64,000 nucleotides of DNA from assembly GCF_014489075.1 (NCBI RefSeq), contig NZ_JACTGR010000005.1, positions 248,001 through 312,000 of the forward strand, written 5' to 3'. Every line of letters starts with the position of its first letter. Position 1 is the first letter of the stretch. Positions 55,893 through 63,823 of the stretch are shown one piece after another. This DNA comes from Sphingomonas sp. JC676 (GTDB lineage: Bacteria > Pseudomonadota > Alphaproteobacteria > Sphingomonadales > Sphingomonadaceae). A model generated the notes under the pieces. It ran no database searches. It was not told where the DNA came from and saw only the letters and a program-made list of their open reading frames with translations. The position numbers and the translations under genes are program-made.

Positions 55893-57980
55893 GTGCTGCG
55901 TCAATATGAACTTGTGGACCGGGTCCTGTCATACGACCCCGATGCCGATGAAGCGTTGCTCAACCGCGCTTACGTGTTTTCGGTCAACGCGCACGGCACC
56001 CAGAAGCGCGCCTCGGGCGATCCCTATTTCAGCCACCCGATCGAAGTCGCGGGCATCCTGACCGATCTCCACCTCGACGCCGAGACGATCGCCACGGCGA
56101 TCCTGCACGACACGATCGAGGACACCGTCGCCACCCCCGAGGACATCCACCGTCTGTTCGGCGAGAATGTCGCGCGCATGGTCGACGGCGTCACCAAGCT
56201 GTCCAAGATCGAGGCGCAGACCGAGAGCGAGCGCGCCGCCGAGAATCTCCGCAAATTCCTGCTCGCCATGTCCGACGACATCCGCGTGCTGCTGGTCAAG
56301 CTTGCCGACCGGCTGCACAATATGCGCACGCTCCACTTCATCAAGAACGAGGAGAAGCGCCGCCGCATCGCCCGCGAGACGATGGACATCTATGCTCCGC
56401 TCGCCGAGCGGATCGGCATGTACGAGTTCATGAAGGAGATGCAGACGCTCGCCTTCAAGGAGCTCGAGCCCGAAGCCTATGAATCGATCACCCGCCGACT
56501 CGATGCGCTCAAGATCGAGGGCGAGGACCGCATCGCCAAGATCGCCTCGGGCCTGAAGCTGCTGCTCGGCCGCAACGGCATCGAGGCCGAGGTCAGCGGG
56601 CGCGAGAAGCATCCCTATTCGATCTGGAAGAAGATGTCCGAGCGGCATGTGTCGCTCGAACAGCTTTCGGACGTGATGGCCTTTCGCGCGATCGTGAAGA
56701 GCGAGGAGGAATGCTACCGCACGCTCGGCGTGATCCATCGCCGCTGGCCGATGGTCCCCGGCCGCTTCAAGGATTACATCTCGACACCCAAGCGCAACGG
56801 CTATCGCTCGCTGCACACCTCGATCATCCACGCCGAGAACATGCGCGTCGAGATCCAGATCCGCACCGACGACATGCATGCCCAGGCCGAGTTCGGCCTC
56901 GCCGCGCACTGGGCGTACAAGCAGGACGCGGTGCGCCCCGATACCCAGGTGAGCTGGATCCGCGACCTGATCGAGATCCTCGACCATGCCGAGAGCCCCG
57001 AGGAGCTGCTCGAGCACACCCGTATGGCGATGTACCAGGACCGGATCTTCGCCTTCACCCCCAAGGGCGAGCTGATCCAGCTTCCCAAGGGCGCGACCCC
57101 GGTCGATTTCGCCTATGCGGTGCACTCCAACCTGGGCGATCAGGCGGTGGGCGCCAAGGTCAATGGCCGCGTCGTGCCGCTGCGCACCGAGATCGAGCAG
57201 GGCGACCAGGTCTCGATCCTCCGCTCCAAGGCGCAGGAGCCCCAGGCCAACTGGCTCAACTTCGCGATCACCGGCAAGGCACGCGCCGCGATCCGCCGCC
57301 ATATCCGCCACAAGGAGCGCGACGAGACCGTCCGGCTCGGCCGCAAGCTCTATGACGAGATCGTCCAGCGGCTGCCCACCCCCGCGGGGTCGGAGGCGCT
57401 GGGCGACGCGCTCAAGCGCCTCAAACTGCCCGACGAGGAGGCGCTGATGGAGGCGATCGCGCGGCGCAAGCTGACCGACGCGCAGGTGCTGGAGGCGGTG
57501 ATGCCCGGCTCCACCGACGGCGAGGATCATGCGATGCCGACGCAGAGCGCGGCGATCGATATCAAGGGCCTAACCCCCGGCGTCGCCTTCCATTTGTCCG
57601 AGGATTGCCGACCGGTCCCGGGCGACCGCATCGTCGGGCTCAGGCGACCCGGCCAGCCGATCGAGGTCCATGCGATCGACTGCGTCAACCTGGCCGATAC
57701 CGACGACGAGGATTGGGTCGACTTGACCTGGGGCGACAAGGCCGAGGGCGGCACCGCGCGGATCAACGTCACGCTCAAGAACGAGCCCGGCGCGCTCGGC
57801 GCGATCGCCACCTTGATCGGCCAGCACAAGGCCAACATCCTCGGCATGCGGATGGATAACCGCGACACCACTTTCCACACCAACACGATCGACCTCGAAG
57901 TCCGCAACGCGGCGCATTTGATGCGGCTGCTGGCGGCGCTCAGGGCGGCGGATGCGGTTAGCTCGGCGGAGCGGGCCTAG
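55893..57980 (+). CDS. rsh: Bifunctional (p)ppGpp synthetase/hydrolase, RelA/SpoT (Rsh)
   Basis: 695 residues with the full Rel architecture: an HD hydrolase domain (YFSHPIEVAGIL, ILHDTIEDT), a synthetase domain (GREKHPYSIWKKM, YISTPKRNGYRSLHT, VEIQIRTDDMHAQAE), TGS (IFAFTPKGELIQLPKGATP) and a C-terminal ACT domain. The HD residues are intact, so both activities are expected, as for the single Rsh of alphaproteobacteria. The start is GTG 55893 with AGGAGAC just upstream; an ATG at 55857 gives a longer N-terminus without family support. A weak TTGC dyad sits at 55855-55869. Confidence 0.95.
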   Translation: MLRQYELVDRVLSYDPDADEALLNRAYVFSVNAHGTQKRASGDPYFSHPIEVAGILTDLHLDAETIATAILHDTIEDTVATPEDIHRLFGENVARMVDGVTKLSKIEAQTESERAAENLRKFLLAMSDDIRVLLVKLADRLHNMRTLHFIKNEEKRRRIARETMDIYAPLAERIGMYEFMKEMQTLAFKELEPEAYESITRRLDALKIEGEDRIAKIASGLKLLLGRNGIEAEVSGREKHPYSIWKKMSERHVSLEQLSDVMAFRAIVKSEEECYRTLGVIHRRWPMVPGRFKDYISTPKRNGYRSLHTSIIHAENMRVEIQIRTDDMHAQAEFGLAAHWAYKQDAVRPDTQVSWIRDLIEILDHAESPEELLEHTRMAMYQDRIFAFTPKGELIQLPKGATPVDFAYAVHSNLGDQAVGAKVNGRVVPLRTEIEQGDQVSILRSKAQEPQANWLNFAITGKARAAIRRHIRHKERDETVRLGRKLYDEIVQRLPTPAGSEALGDALKRLKLPDEEALMEAIARRKLTDAQVLEAVMPGSTDGEDHAMPTQSAAIDIKGLTPGVAFHLSEDCRPVPGDRIVGLRRPGQPIEVHAIDCVNLADTDDEDWVDLTWGDKAEGGTARINVTLKNEPGALGAIATLIGQHKANILGMRMDNRDTTFHTNTIDLEVRNAAHLMRLLAALRAADAVSSAERA

Positions 57981-58090
57981 GGCTTGGATGCACGCGCCAG
58001 ACGGAATCGGCCGGAAACGAACCGGCTGCTTTCGTTCAAGCCGTGCGTGATCGCGTTGAATTTTGCCGGCAGGAAAAATTCCGCCGCCCC

Positions 58091-58117
58091 TGTCGAATCG
58101 GCCGAAGCCCGTTCGTC
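58091..58117 (+). promoter_or_regulatory. Predicted ECF42-dependent promoter
   Basis: TGTCGA (58091-58096), 17-bp spacer, CGTC (58114-58117), upstream of the DGPF gene. From memory, the ECF42 group recognises TGTCGA at -35 and CG(A/T)C at -10, which this fits exactly. The 5' leader would be about 40 nt. Confidence 0.6.
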
Positions 58118-58164
58118 GTAAGAGCAGGAAGCCATAACGGGCTCCGATCGAAGAGGAGATGAAA

Positions 58165-58587
58165 ATGCGTGTGATGGTGTTGGTCAAGGCGACGCAAGAC
58201 AGCGAAGAAGGCATCATGCCTTCGGCCGAGCTGTTCGAGGCGATGGGCAAATATAATGAGGAGCTGATCAAGGCCGGCATCCTGCAGCTGGGCGATGGCT
58301 TGAAGCCCTCCTCGAACGGCAAGCGCGTCGCCTTCGACGGCCCGAACCGCGCGGTGATCGACGGCCCGTTCGCCGAGACCCGCGAGCTCGTCGCCGGCTT
58401 CTGGATCTGGGAAGTCAAGGACATGGACGAGGCGGTCGCCTGGGTGAAGCGCTGCCCCAACCCGATGTTCGGGCCGAGCGAGATCGAGATCCGCCCGTTC
58501 TACGAGATGGCGGACTTCGCCCATCTGTTGACGCCCGAGGCCGAGGCGATCAGCGACCGGGTGCGCGCCGGGCTCGAGGGACGCTAG
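58165..58587 (+). CDS. DGPF/YciI-like protein linked to ECF42 sigma
   Basis: 140-residue alpha-beta barrel protein with the defining Asp-Gly-Pro-Phe motif in VIDGPFAETRELV at about residues 74-86. Proteins of this family accompany ECF42 sigma factors across bacteria; their biochemical role is not established. GAGGAG directly abuts an ATG at 58159 and lies seven bases before ATG 58165, so I start at 58165. Probably co-transcribed with the sigma factor 39 bp downstream from the predicted ECF42 promoter. Confidence 0.9.
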   Translation: MRVMVLVKATQDSEEGIMPSAELFEAMGKYNEELIKAGILQLGDGLKPSSNGKRVAFDGPNRAVIDGPFAETRELVAGFWIWEVKDMDEAVAWVKRCPNPMFGPSEIEIRPFYEMADFAHLLTPEAEAISDRVRAGLEGR

Positions 58588-58626
58588 GGGCTTCCGGTCG
58601 CCGCATGCTTTCCTTAATCGGGAAGC

Positions 58627-59886
58627 GTGGCGGCGACCGAAACCCAAAGGGCGATCGAGACGGTCTTCCGGATCGAGCAGGCCAGGCTCATCGGGGGCCT
58701 GGCCCGCATGGTGCGCGACGTCGACCGGGCGGAGGAGCTGGCGCAGGACGCGCTGGTGATTGCGCTCGCCGAATGGCCGGCAACCGGCATTCCCCGCAAT
58801 CCCGGCGCCTGGCTGATGGCCGCGGCCAAGCGCCGCGCGATCGACGGACTTCGCCGCGCGCGGATGCTCGACCGCAAGCACGCCGAAATCGCCCGCGATC
58901 TCGAGGAGGAACGCGACACCAGCGTCGAGGATCTGGAGGCGGCGATGGACGACGATATCGGCGATCCGTTGCTCGGGCTGATCTTCACGGCCTGCCACCC
59001 TTTGCTCTCCCCCAAGGCGCGGGCAGCGCTCACGCTTCGTTTGGTCGGCGGCCTCACCACCGAGGAGATCGCCCGGGCTTTTCTCTCCAGCGAGCCGACG
59101 ATCGCGCAGCGCATCGTCCGCGCCAAGAAGGCGATCGGAAATGCCGGACTCGCTTTCGAAGTGCCGCGCGGCTCCGAGCGCGCCCTGCGCCTCGCCTCAG
59201 TGCTCGAGGTGGTCTACCTCATCTTCAACGAAGGCTATGCCGCCACCGCGGGCGAGGAACTGGTCCGGCCGTCGCTCTGCGCCGAGGCACAGCGGCTCGG
59301 GCGTATCCTCGCAGGCCTGGCGCCGGAGGAACCCGAAGTATTCGGCCTGCTCGCCCTTATGGAGATCCAGGCCTCGCGCCTTGCCACGCGCCAGGCGCCG
59401 GACGGAAGCTTCATCCCGATCACCGAGCAGAACCGGGCACGGTGGGACCAGCTGCTGATCCGCCATGGCCTTGCGGCGCTCGAGCGGGCCGAGGCATTCG
59501 GCGGCGCCGACGGCCCCTACGCGCTCCAGGCTGCGCTCGCCGCCTGCCACGCCCGGGCCCTGCGCGCGGAGGACACCGATTGGAAGCGGATCGCGAGCCT
59601 CTACGACCGGCTTCGCGCGGTGATGCCCTCGCCCATCGTCGATCTCAACCGCGCTGTGGCGCACAGCATGGCCTATGGCCCGGAAGCCGGACTCGCGCTG
59701 GTCGACGCAATCGCCGAGGCCGCGGCTCTCAGAAACTATGCGCCGCTGCCGGCCGCGCGGGCCGATTTTCTCTTTCGCGCGGGACGGCTCGCCGAAGCCC
59801 GGGGCGAGTTCCTCCGCGCCGCCGAGTTCACGCGCAATGCACGGGAGAAGGAATGGCTCCTCGCCCGCGCCGCGGCTTGCCAGTGA
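58627..59886 (+). CDS. ECF42-type RNA polymerase sigma factor with C-terminal TPR-like extension
   Basis: 419 residues (GTG start). Sigma2 is near residues 10-80 (ARLIGGLARMVRDVDRAEELAQDAL) and sigma4 near 130-180 (LTLRLVGGLTTEEIARAFL). About 230 extra residues follow, helical and TPR-like (DUF6596), unusual for ECF sigmas and typical of ECF42. No anti-sigma factor gene is adjacent, again as expected for this group. The extension probably controls activity. The adjacent DGPF gene and its TGTCGA promoter suggest positive autoregulation. Confidence 0.93.
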   Translation: MAATETQRAIETVFRIEQARLIGGLARMVRDVDRAEELAQDALVIALAEWPATGIPRNPGAWLMAAAKRRAIDGLRRARMLDRKHAEIARDLEEERDTSVEDLEAAMDDDIGDPLLGLIFTACHPLLSPKARAALTLRLVGGLTTEEIARAFLSSEPTIAQRIVRAKKAIGNAGLAFEVPRGSERALRLASVLEVVYLIFNEGYAATAGEELVRPSLCAEAQRLGRILAGLAPEEPEVFGLLALMEIQASRLATRQAPDGSFIPITEQNRARWDQLLIRHGLAALERAEAFGGADGPYALQAALAACHARALRAEDTDWKRIASLYDRLRAVMPSPIVDLNRAVAHSMAYGPEAGLALVDAIAEAAALRNYAPLPAARADFLFRAGRLAEARGEFLRAAEFTRNAREKEWLLARAAACQ

Positions 59887-59942
59887 ACGATGTAGGGTAG
59901 CGGCTACCGTTTTCATTCGAATGGCAACCCGCAACCAGGCGG

Positions 59943-59988
59943 TTGACTCACTCTGCATCACAGAGTAATTAACTCTGCGATACAGAGC
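59943..59988 (+). promoter_or_regulatory. Tandem dyad operators over the hydrolase-operon promoter
   Basis: Dyad 1 ACTCTG-N5-CAGAGT (59950-59966) is perfect; dyad 2 ACTCTG-N5-CAGAGC (59972-59988) has one mismatch; they are 22 bp (two helical turns) apart. A TTGACT -35 hexamer (59943-59948) immediately precedes dyad 1, and the AT-rich TAATTAA between the dyads would hold the -10. The winged-helix protein at the end of this operon is the natural ligand. Confidence 0.6.
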
Positions 59989-60009
59989 AATCGGAGAAAT
60001 CGTCATGAA

Positions 60010-60948
60010 TTGTTGTTCGCGGCCGCCCTGGCGGTGGCCGTCCCCTTTGCCGCGCCCGCATTGGCGCAGACCGTCCCGGCAGCGGCCCCGGCTGGTATCG
60101 CCATTCGCGACAATGGGCTGGTCGCCACCTGGTATCCGCCGGCAAGCGGCAAGCGCGGGCCCGTGATCCTGGTGCTCGGCGGGTCCGAAGGCGGCGAGAA
60201 TGGCGGCAAGCGGCTGGGCGCCGCCTTCGCTGCGCATGGCTATGGCGTGCTTGCGCTCGCCTATTTCAAGACGGAGGGGCTGCCGCAACAGCTCCAGGAG
60301 ATCCCGCTCGAATATTTCGCCAAGGCCGTGGTGTGGCTCAAGGCGCAGCCGCTGGCCGATGCCGGCCATATCGGTCTCTACGGCATCTCAAAGGGCGGTG
60401 AGGCCGCGCTGCTCGTCGCGTCGCTGCAGAGCGAGATCAAGGCAGTGGTCGCCGCGGTACCGAGCTCGGTCGTGTGGCAGGGGATCAACTTCGCCAATTA
60501 TCAGGACGTGAAATCGACCTTCAGCCTGGGCGGGCAGCCGGTCGCCTATCTTCCCTATGATACCAGTGCCCCATTCAGCGGCGTGCTCGATCTCTATGTC
60601 CGCAGCCTCAAATTCGCCGACGCGCATCCCGATGCGGCGATCCCTGTCGAACGGATCAACGGGCCGGTGTTGCTGCTTTCGGCGAAGGGTGACTCGCTCT
60701 GGCCGTCCTCGGCGATGTCCGATCGGGTGATGCAGCGGCTCGACGCACATCATTTCCGCTTCGAGCACCGCCACATCGCCTATGTCGATACCGGGCATGG
60801 CGGCCTCTCGCCGGCCGACGGACGCATGCGCAACTCGGGCTATGACAATCTTGGCGGCACTGAGGTAGGCAACGCCGCCGCGCGCGCGGATGCCTGGACA
60901 CAGACCTTCGCCTTCTTCGATAAGGCGCTGGGAGGCCCGGCACGATGA
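60010..60948 (+). CDS. Secreted alpha/beta hydrolase (BAAT/acyl-thioesterase-like), start region disrupted
   Basis: 312 residues from TTG 60010. Signal peptide LLFAAALAVAVPFAAPALAQ, then an alpha/beta hydrolase with nucleophile Ser127 in GISKGGE and a C-terminal His in DTGHGG, similar to the acyl-CoA:amino acid N-acyltransferase C-terminal (BAAT_C) group. The ribosome site GGAG (59993-59996) is placed for ATG 60005, but that ATG is out of frame; one extra A after ATGAA would join it to this frame as MKLLF. So this is either a TTG start, a real one-base deletion or a sequencing error. First gene of a three-gene operon. Confidence 0.8.
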   Translation: MLFAAALAVAVPFAAPALAQTVPAAAPAGIAIRDNGLVATWYPPASGKRGPVILVLGGSEGGENGGKRLGAAFAAHGYGVLALAYFKTEGLPQQLQEIPLEYFAKAVVWLKAQPLADAGHIGLYGISKGGEAALLVASLQSEIKAVVAAVPSSVVWQGINFANYQDVKSTFSLGGQPVAYLPYDTSAPFSGVLDLYVRSLKFADAHPDAAIPVERINGPVLLLSAKGDSLWPSSAMSDRVMQRLDAHHFRFEHRHIAYVDTGHGGLSPADGRMRNSGYDNLGGTEVGNAAARADAWTQTFAFFDKALGGPAR

Positions 60949-61487
60949 ACATTGCAGGCGAGGATGCGGCAAGCGCATTGCGTGAGGTCGAACGGACCCG
61001 GCGCCGTGCCTTCGAGCTCAGCGGCTATGCCCATGCCGGCGATAGCCTGATCGGCTGGGGACTGGTGTGGCTGGTCTGCAATCTCGTCACGCAGCTCGCA
61101 CCTCACTGGGGCAATAACAGCTGGCTGATTGGCATCCCTGCTGCGGTGGCGTGGTCGATGACCCGCAAGCCCAGGGGCGGTGCGCGTGGCGGCGGCTGGC
61201 GCTCGGCCGCAACCGCGCTGGCCGCTTTCGGCTTCTTCGCCGCATTGATGCTCGTCGCCGGCATCCGCGATCCGCTCCAGGCCAACGCGCTGGTGTCGCT
61301 CTGCGTCGCCACGGCCTATGTCGTGCTCGGCATCTGGGCGGGCGCCCGTTTCGCCTGGATCGGGCTCGCACTCGCTGCGCTCGTCCTGGCCGGCTGGTTC
61401 CTAGACCGATCGCACCTCTATCTTTGGCTGGCATTCGGCGGCGGCGGTGCGTTGCTGCTCAGCGGGCTGTGGCTGAGGCGCGCATGA
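60945..61487 (+). CDS. Small polytopic membrane protein, unknown
   Basis: 180 residues: a charged N-terminus of ~35 residues (ALREVERTRRRAFELSG) followed by about five hydrophobic segments and a short basic tail. Overlaps the hydrolase gene by four bases and the regulator gene by four bases, so it belongs firmly to this operon. No family recognised. It resembles small membrane components that sit between an enzyme and its wHTH regulator in TetR-less, self-regulated operons. Confidence 0.8.
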   Translation: MNIAGEDAASALREVERTRRRAFELSGYAHAGDSLIGWGLVWLVCNLVTQLAPHWGNNSWLIGIPAAVAWSMTRKPRGGARGGGWRSAATALAAFGFFAALMLVAGIRDPLQANALVSLCVATAYVVLGIWAGARFAWIGLALAALVLAGWFLDRSHLYLWLAFGGGGALLLSGLWLRRA

Positions 61488-61795
61488 GCGAGGGACCGGA
61501 CGAAGTCGTTCACCAGTCGACCCGGCTGCGCATCCTCGCCGCGCTCGATGCCGAGCCCGACCAGGCACCGCTCGACTTCTCGCGGCTCAAATCGGTGCTC
61601 GGCACCACCGACGGCAATCTCGGCGCGCATCTCGGGACGCTGGAAAAGGCGGGTTACGTCTCGGTCGACAAGCAGGCGGTAGGCAAGCGCACGCGCACGC
61701 TGGTCGCGATCACCGCGGCCGGGCGCACCGCATTCCTGAGCCATCTCGCCTTCCTCAAAAGCATCGTGGATCAGTCGCGGATCGGCGGGCGCTGA
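61484..61795 (+). CDS. Winged-helix transcriptional regulator (HTH_34/MarR-ArsR-like)
   Basis: 103-residue single-domain regulator: HQSTRLRILAALDAE (helix 1), LDFSRLKSVLGTTDGNLGAHLGTLEKAGYV (HTH), then a basic wing with KQAVGKRTRTLVAITAAG. Typical of small dimeric wHTH proteins that repress their own operon. The ATG at 61484 overlaps the membrane-protein stop. Its likely binding site is the pair of ACTCTG-N5-CAGAG dyads at the operon promoter. Confidence 0.88.
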   Translation: MSEGPDEVVHQSTRLRILAALDAEPDQAPLDFSRLKSVLGTTDGNLGAHLGTLEKAGYVSVDKQAVGKRTRTLVAITAAGRTAFLSHLAFLKSIVDQSRIGGR

Positions 61796-61849
61796 GCCGC
61801 GCGCTTTTCCGTGTGACTGGGCCGCGACACCGCGCTAGACACGCCGCCC

Positions 61850-62875
61850 ATGAAACGGCCCGCGCTCTCCGTCGTCATCCCCTGCTACAACGAGGAGGCT
61901 TGCCTCGAGATGCTGCACGCGCGCGTCTCGGCAGCCGCAAAGTCCGCCGTGGGCGAGGATTACGAGATCCTCCTGATCAACGACGGCTCGCGCGACGCGA
62001 GCTGGCAGGTGATGCAGCGGCTTTCCGCGAGCGATCCGCACCTGGTGGCGATCAACCTGTCGCGCAACCACGGCCATCAGCTCGCGCTGACCGCCGGACT
62101 CGATCTGTGCGCGGGCGATCAGATCCTGATCATCGACGCCGATCTGCAGGATCCGCCCGAGCTGCTGGCCGACATGCGCGCCACGCTGGCGACCGAGGGC
62201 GCGGATGTCGTCTACGCCGTGCGGCGCAAGCGCGAGGGCGAGAGCATCTTCAAGAAGGCGACCGCAGCGATCTTCTACCGCGCGCTCGACCGGATCACGG
62301 ACACGCCGATCCCGCTCGACACGGGCGACTTCCGGCTGATGACCCGGCGCGCGCTCGACGCGTTCCTGTCGCTGCCCGAGCAGGCGCGCTTCATCCGCGG
62401 CATGGTGGCGTGGATCGGCTTCCGCCAGGTGCCCTTCGTCTATGACCGGCACGAGCGGCACGCCGGCACCAGCAAATATCCGCTGGGCAAGATGATCCGC
62501 TTCGCGCTCGACGCGATCACGGGCTTCTCGACCGCGCCGTTGCGCTTCGCGAGCCATGTCGGGCTGCTGCTCACCGCCGCCTCGGCGCTGCTCGTGCTCT
62601 ACATCCTGATCGGCTGGCTGATGGGAAGCGCGATTCCCGGCTGGACCTCGCTGATGCTGGTCGTGGTGGTGCTCGGCGCGGTGCAGATGTTCGTGCTCGG
62701 CATGATCGGCGAGTATCTGGGCCGGCTCTATGTCGAATCGAAGCGGCGGCCGCTTTATATCGTCGCCGATGTCGCCGGCCCGGTGCAGGGCCACGCCTCG
62801 CTCGGCTATCGCTTCGAGGATTCGGGCGAAGTGAACGTCGCGCCGCAGGCGGTGCGGAGCGAAGCTGCGGAATAG
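61850..62875 (+). CDS. GT2 polyprenyl-phosphate glycosyltransferase (GtrB/DPM1-like)
   Basis: 341 residues. GT-A domain with SVVIPCYNEEACLE at the start, INDGSRD, and the metal-binding IIDADLQDPPE. Two C-terminal membrane spans (LLLTAASALLVLYILIGWLM and SLMLVVVVLGAVQMFVLGMI) match the GtrB/ArnC group that makes undecaprenyl-phosphate-linked sugars. A GtrA-type flippase-like gene and a methyltransferase lie on the opposite strand 1 kb away, consistent with a surface-glycosylation locus continuing past the window. Confidence 0.92.
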   Translation: MKRPALSVVIPCYNEEACLEMLHARVSAAAKSAVGEDYEILLINDGSRDASWQVMQRLSASDPHLVAINLSRNHGHQLALTAGLDLCAGDQILIIDADLQDPPELLADMRATLATEGADVVYAVRRKREGESIFKKATAAIFYRALDRITDTPIPLDTGDFRLMTRRALDAFLSLPEQARFIRGMVAWIGFRQVPFVYDRHERHAGTSKYPLGKMIRFALDAITGFSTAPLRFASHVGLLLTAASALLVLYILIGWLMGSAIPGWTSLMLVVVVLGAVQMFVLGMIGEYLGRLYVESKRRPLYIVADVAGPVQGHASLGYRFEDSGEVNVAPQAVRSEAAE

Positions 62876-62883
62876 GCTATCTT

Positions 62884-63002
62884 GCAATGTAGGATTTCAA
62901 AGGCGATTCGAGGATCGGTCTTTCTCATGGTCGAGACCCCAAAAAAACGCCTTTTGACGGGGAAGAAGAAATTTCGACAATGTAGGTGTCAACCGTGTCA
63001 AC
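62884..63002 (+). repeat. Dispersed intergenic element, copy B
   Basis: Occupies most of the 218-bp gap between convergent GT2 (+) and methyltransferase (-) genes. Boxes: GCAATGTAGGATT (62884-62896), CTTTCTCAT (62920-62928), TTTCGACA (62972-62979), AGGTGTCAACCGTGTCAAC (62984-63002), in the same order and orientation as copy A (14619-14734). CAATGTAGG recurs at 62978-62986, and TGTCAAC is directly repeated with a 9-bp period. The core is AT-rich against the genome average. A further inverted repeat (GATTCGCC/GGCGAATC) follows around 63040-63075. Confidence 0.6.
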
Positions 63003-63093
63003 CGGTCACACGCGAAGGTCCTGAAAAACCATCACTTCTACGATTCGCCTTTTATTCGCCGGTTGAGGCGAATCGATAGTCGGCCGGTCCGGA

Positions 63094-63822
63094 CTATTTC
63101 GGCGACGCCAGCACGATGATTGATAGGCCAGGCGGCATCGGCACGCGGCCGAGCAGGTGGCGCTCCAGCCCGAATATGCCTTCGAATACCGTGTTGAGCG
63201 GCTTGGGCGGCGGCGAATCGTCGCTGTCGTCCTTGCCCATCAGCTTGCCGGCGAAGCGCGCCGCGACCGCGACGGGAAAGAGCAGCGAGTTGAACCAGTG
63301 CAGCTTACGCCATTTGAGCCCCGCCTTGTCGAGCGCGGCGATAAGCGTGCCCTTGGAATAGCGGCGCTTGTGGTGGTTCACTACATCGTGCGCACTCCAC
63401 ATCCATTGATGCGCGGGCACGGTGATCAGGATCTTGCCACCGGGCTTGAGTGCGGTGGCAATTGCCTTGAGCGCAGCGACATCGTCCTCGACATGCTCCA
63501 CCACATCGAGCACCGCGACCAGATCGTAACTGCCGGGCTGCACCCCCTCCAGTTCGGGCAGCGGCGAGGAGCCGACCTTCTTGCCCAGCCGTTCGCTGGC
63601 CTGGGCCGCGGCGGTCTCGTCGATCTCGATCGCATCGATCTCGCCGAACTGGGCGAGCATCGGCAGGTTATGGCCGGTACCGCAGCCGATCTCGAGGATA
63701 CGCGCGTCCTTGGGCAAATCGCCGAAGCGCGTCAGATAGTCGGCCAGGATCTCGCGACGCGCGCGGTACCACCAATGCGTGGTGTCGTGCGCGGCCATGC
63801 GTTCATAAACGATGCGATCCAT
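63094..63822 (-). CDS. Class I SAM-dependent methyltransferase
   Basis: 242 residues with motif I ILEIGCGTGHNLP at about residues 43-55, AIEID (motif II) and LVAVLDVVEHVEDDVAAL, typical of Methyltransf_11/23 proteins near glycan genes. The C-terminus carries a hydrophobic helix (LLFPVAVAARFAG) that may lie on the membrane. Starts one base after the stop of the GtrA gene on the same strand, so co-transcribed. Substrate unknown; a sugar or lipid-linked intermediate fits the context. Confidence 0.88.
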   Translation of the reverse strand: MDRIVYERMAAHDTTHWWYRARREILADYLTRFGDLPKDARILEIGCGTGHNLPMLAQFGEIDAIEIDETAAAQASERLGKKVGSSPLPELEGVQPGSYDLVAVLDVVEHVEDDVAALKAIATALKPGGKILITVPAHQWMWSAHDVVNHHKRRYSKGTLIAALDKAGLKWRKLHWFNSLLFPVAVAARFAGKLMGKDDSDDSPPPKPLNTVFEGIFGLERHLLGRVPMPPGLSIIVLASPK

Positions 63823-63823
63823 A

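Noticed and set aside
60005..60100. ATG at 60005 as the hydrolase start
   Set aside because: It has the best ribosome site but reads out of frame and soon loses protein character; kept as evidence for a possible frameshift.
62984..63002. Minus-strand TTGACA hexamers in copy B as a sigma-70 promoter
   Set aside because: No -10 at 15-19 bp from either hexamer, and nothing to transcribe in that direction except antisense of the GT2 gene.
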